Assembly (NCBI GenBank): GCA_016710965.1
Contig: JADJTW010000002.1
Location: 62,001 to 126,000, forward strand
Origin: Flavobacteriales bacterium
Lineage (GTDB): Bacteria; Bacteroidota; Bacteroidia; Flavobacteriales_F; PHOS-HE28
Length of the DNA stretch: 64,000 nucleotides
Direction of reading: 5' to 3'
The notes below the pieces were generated by a model. It saw nothing but the letters and a program-made list of their open reading frames with translations. It was not told the origin of the DNA and searched no databases. This document shows positions 7,834 to 16,447 of the stretch, in pieces (within the stretch, counting starts at the first letter, position 1; each line of letters opens with the position of its first letter). Both the position numbers and the translations under genes were made by a program.

Positions 7834-8918
7834 GTGCGGCGCGGTGTCACCACCACCGTGTTGCCCAAGGGGCTGCGGTAGCGCACGCTCTCGCCGAAGA
7901 GGTCGAACGAGGCGATGCTGGCTTCGGAACCCAGGCGTTCGCGCTTTCCGTTGCGGATACTGTGCAGCTCGCGGTTGATGTTGAGATACACGAGCATGCC
8001 GCCTTCCACCTGCCAGCGCTCGGGCACGTACGGCTCCACCAGGATGGAGCCTCTGGGATCGAACAGCATGAAACGGTTGTCGTCCAGGTAGGTGAGCATG
8101 CTATCATTCACCCAGTAGCCGCTGGGGATGCGATCGAGCACCGTATGCACCTCGCCGTTGGCGAAGCACTTCAGCCTGCCGTTCCCATCGACGAAGGCCA
8201 GCATGCCTGCGCCAGCCTTCACGCTCGCTGGCCGCACGTCGCTGAGGAAGACTTCCTCGCCGCGGAGCATGGCCATGAAGCGCTTGCTGTTGCCGTCCCA
8301 ATAGCCGATCACATCGCCACCGGCCGATACGATGCCCACATCGGTGCTGTCGCACAGCACCTTCACCTGCCCCCGGTAGAACATGCTCAGGCGCCGATCG
8401 CTCTTGTTGAAGAAAGCGACGGTGTTGCTGCCCTGCACCCACTGCGCGCGCTCGCTGCCCTGCGTCACATCGGCCAGGGGAAGGGAACGGTTCTTCCACA
8501 GCACGCTCAGGTGGTGCATGTTGCTGTCGATGTAAACGACCAGACTGTCGGATACGGCGAAGCGTTCCACGTTGTTCATGAGAACCACGGCGCGGCCTTC
8601 GCGCACGGTCTTGATCGTATCGGCGTTGTTCCAGACGATGCGTGAGCGCGTGGAACGGATGACGCCGTTCGCCTGGCTGTCGAGCAGGTGCAGGCGTCGC
8701 CCTTCGGGAAGGAAGACCTTCAATCGGCCTTCGTGATCGCGATAGAGCACCTGCCCTTCCATGGCATGCACCTCTTGCGGCACGCGAGGCTCCAGTTTCT
8801 CGAAACGCCTGTTGGCGAAGACCATGAACCGGTCCTCGTCGGTGGTGAACGGCACGGGTACCTGCGCTCGCGCGATGAGCGCGGCACCGAAGGCAACGAC
8901 CACCGATGAACGGATCAT
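7821..8918 (-). CDS. Secreted beta-propeller-like protein of unknown function
   Basis: A 365-residue protein with a signal peptide ending ALIARAQ. The rest is a series of about 45-residue beta-rich units that share a pattern of V.Y.D..G..K.F and G.....D.....W.N (for example LVVYIDSNMHHLSVLWKN, IGYWDGNSKRFMAMLRG, LAFVDGNGRLKCFANGE, LTYLDDNRFMLFDPRG and LVYLNINRELHSIRNG). This suggests a beta-propeller. No catalytic motif is seen. Its ATG overlaps the stop of the upstream cyclase gene as ATGA (8915-8918), so the two are probably translated together. It may be a periplasmic partner of that cyclase (inference). Confidence 0.65.
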   Translation of the reverse strand: MIRSSVVVAFGAALIARAQVPVPFTTDEDRFMVFANRRFEKLEPRVPQEVHAMEGQVLYRDHEGRLKVFLPEGRRLHLLDSQANGVIRSTRSRIVWNNADTIKTVREGRAVVLMNNVERFAVSDSLVVYIDSNMHHLSVLWKNRSLPLADVTQGSERAQWVQGSNTVAFFNKSDRRLSMFYRGQVKVLCDSTDVGIVSAGGDVIGYWDGNSKRFMAMLRGEEVFLSDVRPASVKAGAGMLAFVDGNGRLKCFANGEVHTVLDRIPSGYWVNDSMLTYLDDNRFMLFDPRGSILVEPYVPERWQVEGGMLVYLNINRELHSIRNGKRERLGSEASIASFDLFGESVRYRSPLGNTVVVTPRRTYVF

Positions 8919-9958
8919 GGCACAATGGGCTTCCGTGCGAGTTCATGCACGCGCACTTCGCGCCGCTTGCCTTTCACCGGAACGGTGTGCTGCGGACCGA
9001 TGATGAAGCGCTCCTCTGCGCCGGGCACGCGCTCAAGCAGTTCGGCGCTCACGAGGATGTCGGTCTTCATGGCCTTGGCCAGCCCGAGCATGCGCGATAC
9101 GCTGTTCATGACATCGCCGCTGAGATCAATGGCGCGCTTGATGTGGCCCACCTGCGCGCTGATGACGCGGCCGCCGTGCAGAGCAGCGCGGTACTGAGGC
9201 ACCACGCCGTACTCGCGCTTCATGTCGTTCTCGTGCTCGGCTATGCGCGCTACGATGTCGAAGAAGAGGTCCATGCAGTTGAAGTGCCGGATGCCCACGC
9301 GCATGGGCCAGGTGAAGATGACCTCGTCGCCCACGTACTTGTGGATGTCGGCCTCGTTGCGCAGGACGGCATCGGTCATGAGCGAATAGGTGTGATTGAG
9401 GAAGCGGTAGTAGCGCAGATCGCCCATGCGCTCGGCCAATGCTGTGCTGCCCACCAGATCAAGCGTGAGCACGATACGTTCCTCGGCCTTCGGACGCTCG
9501 TATCGGCCGAGCAGGAAGCCCATGAAGGTGCGGCGCCCCATCCACTCCTCCACCTGCACCACGGCAATGGCAATGGAAGTGACGACCACTACGCGCAGCA
9601 CCACTTGGTAGAACTGCATCATGAGGAAGACCTCCTGCACGCGGACAGGCCGGGTGGTGTCGAACATGGTGAAATCGCGCATGCGCAAGGACCACGCGAC
9701 CAGGAGCAGCACAATGGTGAGCAAGCTCACGAGGAGCACCTTCCCCAGGAATTGGAGAGGGACGGCCATGGCCCTGAACCGACGGCCGAAGAGGAACTCC
9801 TCGAGCACACCGGTCCAGAGGCCGAGCAAGCCCCAAGCACCCAGTACCAGCCACTCGATGCGATCGCCGCTGAAGAGCATGAGCACCCAGGCCACGAGCA
9901 CCGCCACGATGGCATACTTGAGCAGCTTGCGCAGCTTGTAGCGGGTAATCGAGTTCAT
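8915..9958 (-). CDS. Membrane-anchored class III adenylate/guanylate cyclase (second copy)
   Basis: A 347-residue protein with about four hydrophobic segments up to residue 140 and a C-terminal class III cyclase domain. The key residues are present: the metal-binding aspartates in LTLDLVGST and HKYVGDEVIFTW, and the asparagine and arginine in DVMNSVSRML. It matches the cyclase at 6766-7833 along its whole length, including a linker GRYERPKAEERI equivalent to GRYHRPQQELRI. The start at 9958 is supported by a TACTTTCG box 7 bp upstream; the in-frame start at 10024 would run into the divergent gene. It is the first gene of a two-gene operon with the propeller-like protein. Confidence 0.88.
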   Translation of the reverse strand: MNSITRYKLRKLLKYAIVAVLVAWVLMLFSGDRIEWLVLGAWGLLGLWTGVLEEFLFGRRFRAMAVPLQFLGKVLLVSLLTIVLLLVAWSLRMRDFTMFDTTRPVRVQEVFLMMQFYQVVLRVVVVTSIAIAVVQVEEWMGRRTFMGFLLGRYERPKAEERIVLTLDLVGSTALAERMGDLRYYRFLNHTYSLMTDAVLRNEADIHKYVGDEVIFTWPMRVGIRHFNCMDLFFDIVARIAEHENDMKREYGVVPQYRAALHGGRVISAQVGHIKRAIDLSGDVMNSVSRMLGLAKAMKTDILVSAELLERVPGAEERFIIGPQHTVPVKGKRREVRVHELARKPIVP

Positions 9959-9965
9959 GCGGGCG

Positions 9966-9973
9966 CGAAAGTA
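9966..9973 (-). promoter_or_regulatory. -7 box TACTTTCG for the cyclase at 8915-9958
   Basis: Seven bases separate the box from ATG 9958 on the minus strand, implying a leader of about three bases. A box for the divergent gene lies 17 bp further on. Confidence 0.5.
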
Positions 9974-9989
9974 CGGGGCATGCTTGCGG

Positions 9990-9997
9990 CATCTTTG
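9990..9997 (+). promoter_or_regulatory. -7 box CATCTTTG, 4 bp before GTG 10002
   Basis: This TAnnTTTG-like box supports GTG 10002 as the start of the methyltransferase-like gene and a leaderless transcript. Confidence 0.45.
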
Positions 9998-10001
9998 TCG
10001 C

Positions 10002-10649
10002 GTGTCCCTCCTGCTGCGCATCATCAGTTACCTCTGGCCCGTACGCGTTGCGCATGCCCACGGAGCGCATGGCGAGTTGGAAGTGCGATACGAGACGGGC
10101 AGACTGGTGCTGAACAGCGCGCATGGTAACCAAAGCTTCGGCAGCCTGCACCGGGTATGGCAACAGGTGTTCGCACGCATGGGGCTGCGAGAGCATCCGC
10201 CGCAGGAGGTGCTCATGCTTGGCCTGGGCGGTGGCAGCATAGTGCACATATTGCGCGAAGAACTGGGCGTAGCGGCACCGATCACGGCAGTGGAACTGGA
10301 CCCGGTGATGGTGGAATTGGCGCGGCAGCACTTCGGGCTGGGTGTTCATACCGGACTGCGCGTGCTGGTGGGCGATGCAACCCTGCAAGTACACAGCATG
10401 CGAGAGCGCTATGACCTGGTGGTCGTGGATCTGTTCGACGACCTGGACCTGGCGCGCGGGGTGGATACGATGGGCTTCGCGCATGCGCTGCGGGATCGAT
10501 GCTCAGGGATACTCTGCTTCAACACGGTGGGCTATGACGGCCCAAGCGGGCAACGTTGCCAGCGCGTGAAGGATAACCTCGGACGCGTGTTCGGCAAAGT
10601 GGACGAGTTGCGGGTGGAGGGTGTGAACAGGGTGTTCCTGGCCAGATAG
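10002..10649 (+). CDS. Spermidine-synthase-like SAM-dependent methyltransferase fold protein
   Basis: A 215-residue cytosolic protein with a Rossmann fold of the spermidine synthase/PrmC-like superfamily. Visible motifs are MLGLGGGSIVHIL (motif I), TAVELDPVMVELARQHFG (acidic end of strand 2), VLVGDATLQV and YDLVVVDLFDD. A family of such short SpeE-like proteins in Bacteroidota probably methylates an unknown substrate or makes polyamines; it lacks the N-terminal spermidine synthase domain, so SpeE activity is doubtful. GTG 10002 is chosen because a promoter box lies 4 bp upstream; ATG 9957 in the same frame would overlap the divergent cyclase start. Confidence 0.7.
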   Translation: MSLLLRIISYLWPVRVAHAHGAHGELEVRYETGRLVLNSAHGNQSFGSLHRVWQQVFARMGLREHPPQEVLMLGLGGGSIVHILREELGVAAPITAVELDPVMVELARQHFGLGVHTGLRVLVGDATLQVHSMRERYDLVVVDLFDDLDLARGVDTMGFAHALRDRCSGILCFNTVGYDGPSGQRCQRVKDNLGRVFGKVDELRVEGVNRVFLAR

Positions 10650-10673
10650 CTGCCGACCGATGTAATTCGAGGG

Positions 10674-10710
10674 CATTCTGGGACAGAATGGACACTTCGG
10701 CGTACGCCGT
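10674..10710. repeat. Two short inverted repeats after the methyltransferase gene
   Basis: CATTCTG-gga-CAGAATG (10674-10690) and the 12-bp perfect palindrome CGGCGTACGCCG (10699-10710) lie in the 170-bp spacer before the giant repeat protein. Neither has a T-tract, so they could be operators or weak terminators. Confidence 0.35.
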
Positions 10711-10819
10711 GAAGAGGCTTGGGGGCGTCATTGCACTGTTCGTCGCCCGTTGATAGATGCCCGCCGAGGCCTTGCTCCCATTCTTCCAGCGGCCCGACCT
10801 TTGCCGGTACGCGCGCGCT

Positions 10820-13800
10820 ATGAAGTCTTGGTATTCAGGAGCATGGAGGCAGTGGTTCGGCTTTGGAGCCGGAGCGCTGCTGCCTGCATTATTGACCGCC
10901 CAGCCCACCTGCTCGATCCAGTTGGGCAACGACACCACCATTTGCCAAGGGCAAACGGTGACATTGAGCGGCCCGCCAGGATTCCCCAACTACATGTGGA
11001 GCAACGGTGCCGTTACGCAGAACATAACCGTAGGCACTACGGGCAACTACAACCTTCAGGTGAGCTACCCCACCGGGAACTTGGTCACCAATGGGAATTT
11101 CAGCGGCGGGAACACAGGCTTCAGCACCATGTTCAACTACAACAGCACGCTGACGACCGATGGCAACTACTGGATAGGCAACAACGCGGCGCTGTACCAC
11201 CCGCAATGGGCGGGCACGGGCAATGGGCCTTTCCTGCTGGTGAACGCTGGCTGGATGCACTCAGGCTGGCGGTTTTGGTGCCAGACCCAGACGGTGTGCC
11301 CCGGACAGACCTACACGATCCAGTTCCGCGCGATGTCGCTGGCCTCCCAAGGCAACCCAACGCTCGCGGTCTTCGTGAACAATGTCTGGACCGGTGTCGA
11401 TCACGTCCTGCCAGCCGCGCAGGGTGTTTGGGGCAACTACAGCACTACGTGGACCGCACCGGGGGGCGTGACCAGCGCCGACTTCTGCGTACAGGTCTCC
11501 TCCGGCTGGGGCATCGGCAACGACTTCGGATTCGATGATGTGCAGATCAGCAGCACCGTGGTGCTGAGCGACGCCCAGCAAGTGACCGTGACACCGCTGC
11601 CTGTCTTCGACTTGGGGCCAAACGCCACACTGTGTACCGGACAGAGCCTGACGCTCGATGCCGCAGTGGCGGGCGGCTCTTACCTATGGCAGAACGGCAG
11701 CACGGCCAGCAGCTTCAACGTGACCACCCCCGGCCTTTACAACGTGACCGTGACGGCGAACAACTGTTCGGCCAGCGATGCCATCAACGTTGCCTTCAAC
11801 CCCACCCCGGCACCAAACCTCGGCCCCGATCTCACATTATGCACCGGACAGAGCCAGATCCTGAACGCCATCACCCCAGGCGCCACCTACGTGTGGCAGG
11901 ACGGTAGCACAGCGCCCACTTTCAACGTGACCGGGCCCGGCACTTATGACGTGACCGTGGTGCTGAACAACTGCGTGGGGAACGATGCGATCGACATAGC
12001 CTACAATCCCACGCCAGTGGTGAATCTGGGCGCCGACCAGCAGTTCTGCGCCGGCGGCCAGGTCGTGCTTGATGCAACGACCGCAGGCGCCTCCTACCTC
12101 TGGAACAATGGCAGCACGGGTGCAACGCTCGCAGCCACCACCACCGGCAACTATAGTGTGGGCATAACAGTGAACGGCTGCACGGGAACCGACGCCGTGG
12201 ACGTGAACGTGGTGCCGCTTCCAGCGGTGAACATCGGCCCCGACCAGACGGTATGCCCCGGCACGGCCGTGACCTTGAACGCGACAACACCCGGCGCTAC
12301 GTACGTGTGGAGCGATGGCAGCACCGGCGCAACTCTGACGACTGCTGCACCGGGCAACTACAACGTGCAGGTGACGGTGAACGGATGCAGCGCCACCGAT
12401 GCGATGGCCCTCACGAACCACGTGCTGCCGGCCTTCAGCCTCGGCGCGGACCAGACGATCTGCGCCGGCAGCAGCGCGAACCTGAGCGTGAACGTGGCTG
12501 GGGCGACCTACGCATGGAGCACCGGTGCAACGGGCAATGCGATAGCGCCGGGTGCCGCAGGCATCTATTGGGTGGATGTGACCACCAACGGTTGCACCGT
12601 GCGCGATTCCGCGGAAGTATTCGTGACACCTCTCCCTGCGGTTGCGTTAGGAAATGATTATTCGATCTGTCCCGGTACGAGCACCACCTTGGATGCCTCG
12701 CTGGCTGGAGCGAACTACCTATGGAGCACCGGAGCCGTAACCCCAACGATCAGCGTAGGCACGGGCAACTATAGTGTGACGGTAACAGCGAACGGTTGCT
12801 CGAACAATGATGCAGTCACCATCGGCAGCTATCCTGCTGCGGCAGTGAACCTCGGCCCGGATGTTACACTGTGCCCTGGCGACGACCTATTGCTGAACGT
12901 GGCCCAACCTGGCGCTAGCTACCTATGGCAGGATGGATCGACAGCGGGCACCTATCTGATACAGAGCGCCGGACCGGTGAGCGTGCAGCTGACCGACGCG
13001 AACGGATGCGTGGCCACCGATGCGATGAACGCGAACTACGCGGCGCCGGTGGCGATCGATCTGGGCCCAGACCAGAACATCTGTCCGGGCGATGTGGTGA
13101 CGCTGGATGCCACGGTGCCGGGAGCGAGCTACCTGTGGAGCACGGGCGCGATCACGCCAACGATCAACGCCAGTTCCACTGGCAACTATAGCGTGACGGT
13201 GACGCAGGGATCCTGCACCGTGAACGACGCCATCAACATCGCGGTGGTCACTGCTCCGGTGATCAACCTGGGCGCGGATCAGACGCTTTGCCCCGGTGAT
13301 GCGATCGTGCTGGATGCAACGACGCCAGGTGTGTCATACCAGTGGAGCACCGGAGCCCAAACGCCAACGATCGCCGTGGGTGCGGGGGGCACTTATTCGG
13401 TGACATTGACCAATGCCGCCGGATGCACGGGCAGCGACGCGGTGGATATCATCGCCGCCGCTCCGGGCGCCATCAACCTTGGCCCCGATGCCACCTTGTG
13501 CCAGGGCCAGACGATCACCCTCGATGCCACCCTGCCCGGCGCTACATACAGTTGGAGCACCGGTGCAACCACGCCCACGACCACCGTGGGCAGCACAGGC
13601 ACTTACTCTGTGACGGCGACACAAGGCGCGTGCAACGTAACCGATGCGATCGATGTAATGGTGAACCCCATGCCGCAAGTGGACCTCGGACCGGACCAGA
13701 CCATCTGCGCGGGCACTGCTGCTACCTTGGATGCCACCTATCCCGGAGCTACGTACACATGGAGCACCGGTGCGGTAGCGCCATCCATCAACGTGAGCGC

Positions 13801-16447
13801 CGCAGGTACGTACAGTGTAACGGTGGACTTGAACGGATGCACTGCAACGGATGCTGTAGACATCGGTGTATTGAGCTTGAGCGCGATCGACCTCGGCCCC
13901 GATGCCACCTTATGCCAGGGCCAGACGATCACCCTCGATGCCACCATGCCCGGTGTGACGTATGCCTGGAACACAGGTGCGACGACACCGACCATTACAG
14001 TTAGCAGCACGGGCATCTTCAACGTCACCGCTACGCAAGATGCATGCAGCGTAAGCGACGCCATCAGCGTGACCGTGAACCCTCTACCGCAGGTGGACCT
14101 GGGTGTCGATCAGACCTTGTGCGCTGGTGACAACGCCGTGCTCGATGCCACCTACCCCGGTGCGAGCTACACGTGGAGCACCGGCGCGATCACGCCATCC
14201 ATCAATGTGAACACCGCCGGCACGTACAGTGTAATGGTGGACTTGAACGGATGCGCGGCTACGGACGCGATCGATATCGGTGTGCTGGGCTTGAATGCGA
14301 TCGACCTGGGTCCGGATGCCACCTTATGCCAGGGCCAGACGATCACCCTAGATGCGACCATGCCCGGTATGACCTACGCCTGGAGCACCGGTGAGACCAC
14401 GCCGACGATCACGGTGGGCAGTACGAATACCTACTCCGTGATCGCTTCGCAAGGCAGTTGCAGTGTAGGCGATGCCATCGACGTGACGGTGAATCCCATG
14501 CCGCAAGTCGATCTAGGTGCCGACCAGACCATTTGCGAAGGAGAGATCGCAACACTTGATGCCAGCTATCCGGGTGCGGGCTACTCATGGAGCACCGGCT
14601 CCACCGCACCGAGCATCCCCGTGAGCAGTGCTTCCACATACAGCGTTACGGTGGACCTTAACGGCTGCACGGCAAGCGACGCCATTGATATCGCCGTGGT
14701 CGTGCCAGGCGTGTTCGACCTCGGCAACGATGTTCAGCTATGCGCAGGAGACCAGGTGGTGTACGCTCTTGGGATACCCGGGGCCAGCTATCTGTGGAGC
14801 ACAGGTGCCACGACCAGTTCGATCTCGGTGAACAGCACCAGCACGGTCTGGGTGGAAGTGACCCAAAGCGTATGCGTGAGCACGGACACGGTGGACGTTA
14901 ACGTGCTCGATCCCGGTGCCATGGAATTGGGATCGGACATCACGGTTTGCGAAGGCACACCCGTTGTGCTCGATGCCACGGTGCCCAACGCCACCTATCT
15001 ATGGAGCAACGGCGCTACCACGCCGCAACTGAACGTGACCAGCAACGGCAGCTACAGCGTAACAGCCACGGTGGCCCAATGCACGATAACGGATGAAATT
15101 GACGTGACCATCAACCCGGTGCCTGTTGTGGACATCGGCGGCAACCAGAGCATCTGCCCGGGATCCTCTGCCAGCTTCGATGCCACCACACCGGGCGCCA
15201 GCTACATGTGGCAGGATGGATCCACCGCTTCGACCTATTCAGGCAGCAGCACGCAAACCGTAAGCGTTACGGTAACGGTGAACGGTTGCAGCACGGCCGA
15301 TAACGCAGCAATCGACGTATTGCCCTCCCCTTTGGCGGACTTGGGCAACGACACCACCATCTGCGAAGGTGCTTCGCTGCTCTTGGATGTGTCGCAAACG
15401 GGAGCGACCTACACTTGGAGCGATGGCGATATGAGCGGAACGCGCACCATCACGCAAGCGGGAACGTACGCGGTGATCGTTGACTTGAACGGCTGCATGG
15501 CCAGCGATGCCATCACCGTGGAAGTCTTCGACATGAACATCCTGGACCTTGGCCCGGACCAGTTGCATTGCCCAGGCGAATTGGCAACCCTGAGCACCGG
15601 CGTGGCAGGCGGTACGCAGACATGGAGCACCGGCGCAAGCGGGTCATCCATCACGGTATCGCAAAGCGGCAGCTACTGGGCGCAGGTTCAGGTGGCCGCC
15701 TGTACGGTGCGCGATACGGTGCTCATCGCCTATGTACCGCTGATCGCACCGGATCTCGGCGATGACATCGTCATTTGCGAAGGGGATACGCTGCCACTTG
15801 CAGTGCTGTCCAACGGCGCCACGGTGCTTTGGTCCAACGGCAGCACAACCGATACACTGTTGGTGAGCACCACAGGCAACTACGCTGTGACCTTGACAAT
15901 GCAAGGCTGTTCGTCAACGGATGCCGTGCAAGTGACCGTGCGTGAATGGGTCGGTTCGCTCTCCTTGGGCAATGACAGCACCTACTGCCCGGAGCAGCCG
16001 CTGGTCCTGGATGCCACCATTGCAGGTGCGGACTACGCGTGGAGCAACGGTGCCAGCACATCTTCCATCAGCATCTCCCAGGAAGGCACGTACAGCGTGC
16101 ATGCAACCGGCCTTTGCATCGATGCGCAAGCGAGCATGACCGTGAGCGAAGGCTATTGCGACCCGCTCGTTTTCGTGCCGAATGCCTTCACACCGAACGG
16201 TGATGATGACAACGAGTTCTTCCAGGTATCGGTGTACGGCCACCTGCGCGATTTCACGCTCATGGTCTTCGATCGCTGGGGCCTGCTCATCCACTCGGCC
16301 AATGACCCATCGATCACATGGGATGGCACATTCGGTGGACAACCGGTGCCTGATGGGGTGTACGTGTGGAAAGTGCGCTACCGTACCATGACCGATGCGG
16401 GCGCGGTGGGCCGCGAGCTCATCGGCCATGTGACCGTGCTACGGTGA
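10820..16447 (+). CDS. Giant T9SS-secreted repeat protein with type B (gliding-motility-associated) C-terminal domain
   Basis: A 1875-residue surface protein. The order is: a signal peptide ending ALLTAQ; one Ig/PKD-like module; a jelly-roll, carbohydrate-binding-like insertion at about residues 85-255 (LVTNGNFSGGNTGF to FGFDDVQIS); then 22 modules of about 69 residues. Each module starts DLGPDxTLCxGQ and carries YxWSTG, TYSVTV and NGCxxxDAI, with a conserved cysteine pair. The end is the T9SS type B signal, FVPNAFTPNGDDDN followed by FDRWGLLIH and DGTFGGQPVPDGVYVWKV. Modules 11-16 form three copies of a 414-bp two-module unit. A GACCTTTG box at 10796-10803 may be the promoter. Likely an adhesin or filament; the partner is unknown. 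Confidence 0.9.
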   Translation: MKSWYSGAWRQWFGFGAGALLPALLTAQPTCSIQLGNDTTICQGQTVTLSGPPGFPNYMWSNGAVTQNITVGTTGNYNLQVSYPTGNLVTNGNFSGGNTGFSTMFNYNSTLTTDGNYWIGNNAALYHPQWAGTGNGPFLLVNAGWMHSGWRFWCQTQTVCPGQTYTIQFRAMSLASQGNPTLAVFVNNVWTGVDHVLPAAQGVWGNYSTTWTAPGGVTSADFCVQVSSGWGIGNDFGFDDVQISSTVVLSDAQQVTVTPLPVFDLGPNATLCTGQSLTLDAAVAGGSYLWQNGSTASSFNVTTPGLYNVTVTANNCSASDAINVAFNPTPAPNLGPDLTLCTGQSQILNAITPGATYVWQDGSTAPTFNVTGPGTYDVTVVLNNCVGNDAIDIAYNPTPVVNLGADQQFCAGGQVVLDATTAGASYLWNNGSTGATLAATTTGNYSVGITVNGCTGTDAVDVNVVPLPAVNIGPDQTVCPGTAVTLNATTPGATYVWSDGSTGATLTTAAPGNYNVQVTVNGCSATDAMALTNHVLPAFSLGADQTICAGSSANLSVNVAGATYAWSTGATGNAIAPGAAGIYWVDVTTNGCTVRDSAEVFVTPLPAVALGNDYSICPGTSTTLDASLAGANYLWSTGAVTPTISVGTGNYSVTVTANGCSNNDAVTIGSYPAAAVNLGPDVTLCPGDDLLLNVAQPGASYLWQDGSTAGTYLIQSAGPVSVQLTDANGCVATDAMNANYAAPVAIDLGPDQNICPGDVVTLDATVPGASYLWSTGAITPTINASSTGNYSVTVTQGSCTVNDAINIAVVTAPVINLGADQTLCPGDAIVLDATTPGVSYQWSTGAQTPTIAVGAGGTYSVTLTNAAGCTGSDAVDIIAAAPGAINLGPDATLCQGQTITLDATLPGATYSWSTGATTPTTTVGSTGTYSVTATQGACNVTDAIDVMVNPMPQVDLGPDQTICAGTAATLDATYPGATYTWSTGAVAPSINVSAAGTYSVTVDLNGCTATDAVDIGVLSLSAIDLGPDATLCQGQTITLDATMPGVTYAWNTGATTPTITVSSTGIFNVTATQDACSVSDAISVTVNPLPQVDLGVDQTLCAGDNAVLDATYPGASYTWSTGAITPSINVNTAGTYSVMVDLNGCAATDAIDIGVLGLNAIDLGPDATLCQGQTITLDATMPGMTYAWSTGETTPTITVGSTNTYSVIASQGSCSVGDAIDVTVNPMPQVDLGADQTICEGEIATLDASYPGAGYSWSTGSTAPSIPVSSASTYSVTVDLNGCTASDAIDIAVVVPGVFDLGNDVQLCAGDQVVYALGIPGASYLWSTGATTSSISVNSTSTVWVEVTQSVCVSTDTVDVNVLDPGAMELGSDITVCEGTPVVLDATVPNATYLWSNGATTPQLNVTSNGSYSVTATVAQCTITDEIDVTINPVPVVDIGGNQSICPGSSASFDATTPGASYMWQDGSTASTYSGSSTQTVSVTVTVNGCSTADNAAIDVLPSPLADLGNDTTICEGASLLLDVSQTGATYTWSDGDMSGTRTITQAGTYAVIVDLNGCMASDAITVEVFDMNILDLGPDQLHCPGELATLSTGVAGGTQTWSTGASGSSITVSQSGSYWAQVQVAACTVRDTVLIAYVPLIAPDLGDDIVICEGDTLPLAVLSNGATVLWSNGSTTDTLLVSTTGNYAVTLTMQGCSSTDAVQVTVREWVGSLSLGNDSTYCPEQPLVLDATIAGADYAWSNGASTSSISISQEGTYSVHATGLCIDAQASMTVSEGYCDPLVFVPNAFTPNGDDDNEFFQVSVYGHLRDFTLMVFDRWGLLIHSANDPSITWDGTFGGQPVPDGVYVWKVRYRTMTDAGAVGRELIGHVTVLR
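13481..14722 (+). repeat. Three tandem copies of a 414-bp (138-codon) unit inside the giant repeat gene
   Basis: Units begin at 13481, 13895 and 14309, exactly 414 bp apart. Each starts at a GGCCCCGATG-type sequence followed by a nearly identical stretch around TTATGCCAGGGCCAGACGAT. Each unit encodes two 69-residue modules (a QGQTITLDAT type followed by a TICAG/TLCAG/TICEG type). The higher similarity here than between other modules indicates recent tandem duplication of a module pair. Confidence 0.8.

Noticed and set aside
7014..8645. A 543-codon plus-strand frame
   Set aside because: It crosses the cyclase gene in another phase and runs antisense to the propeller-like gene; no motif supports it.
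10757..10819. Upstream start for the giant repeat protein
   Set aside because: The added 21 residues lie before a clear signal peptide, and the -7 box at 10796-10803 would fall inside them.
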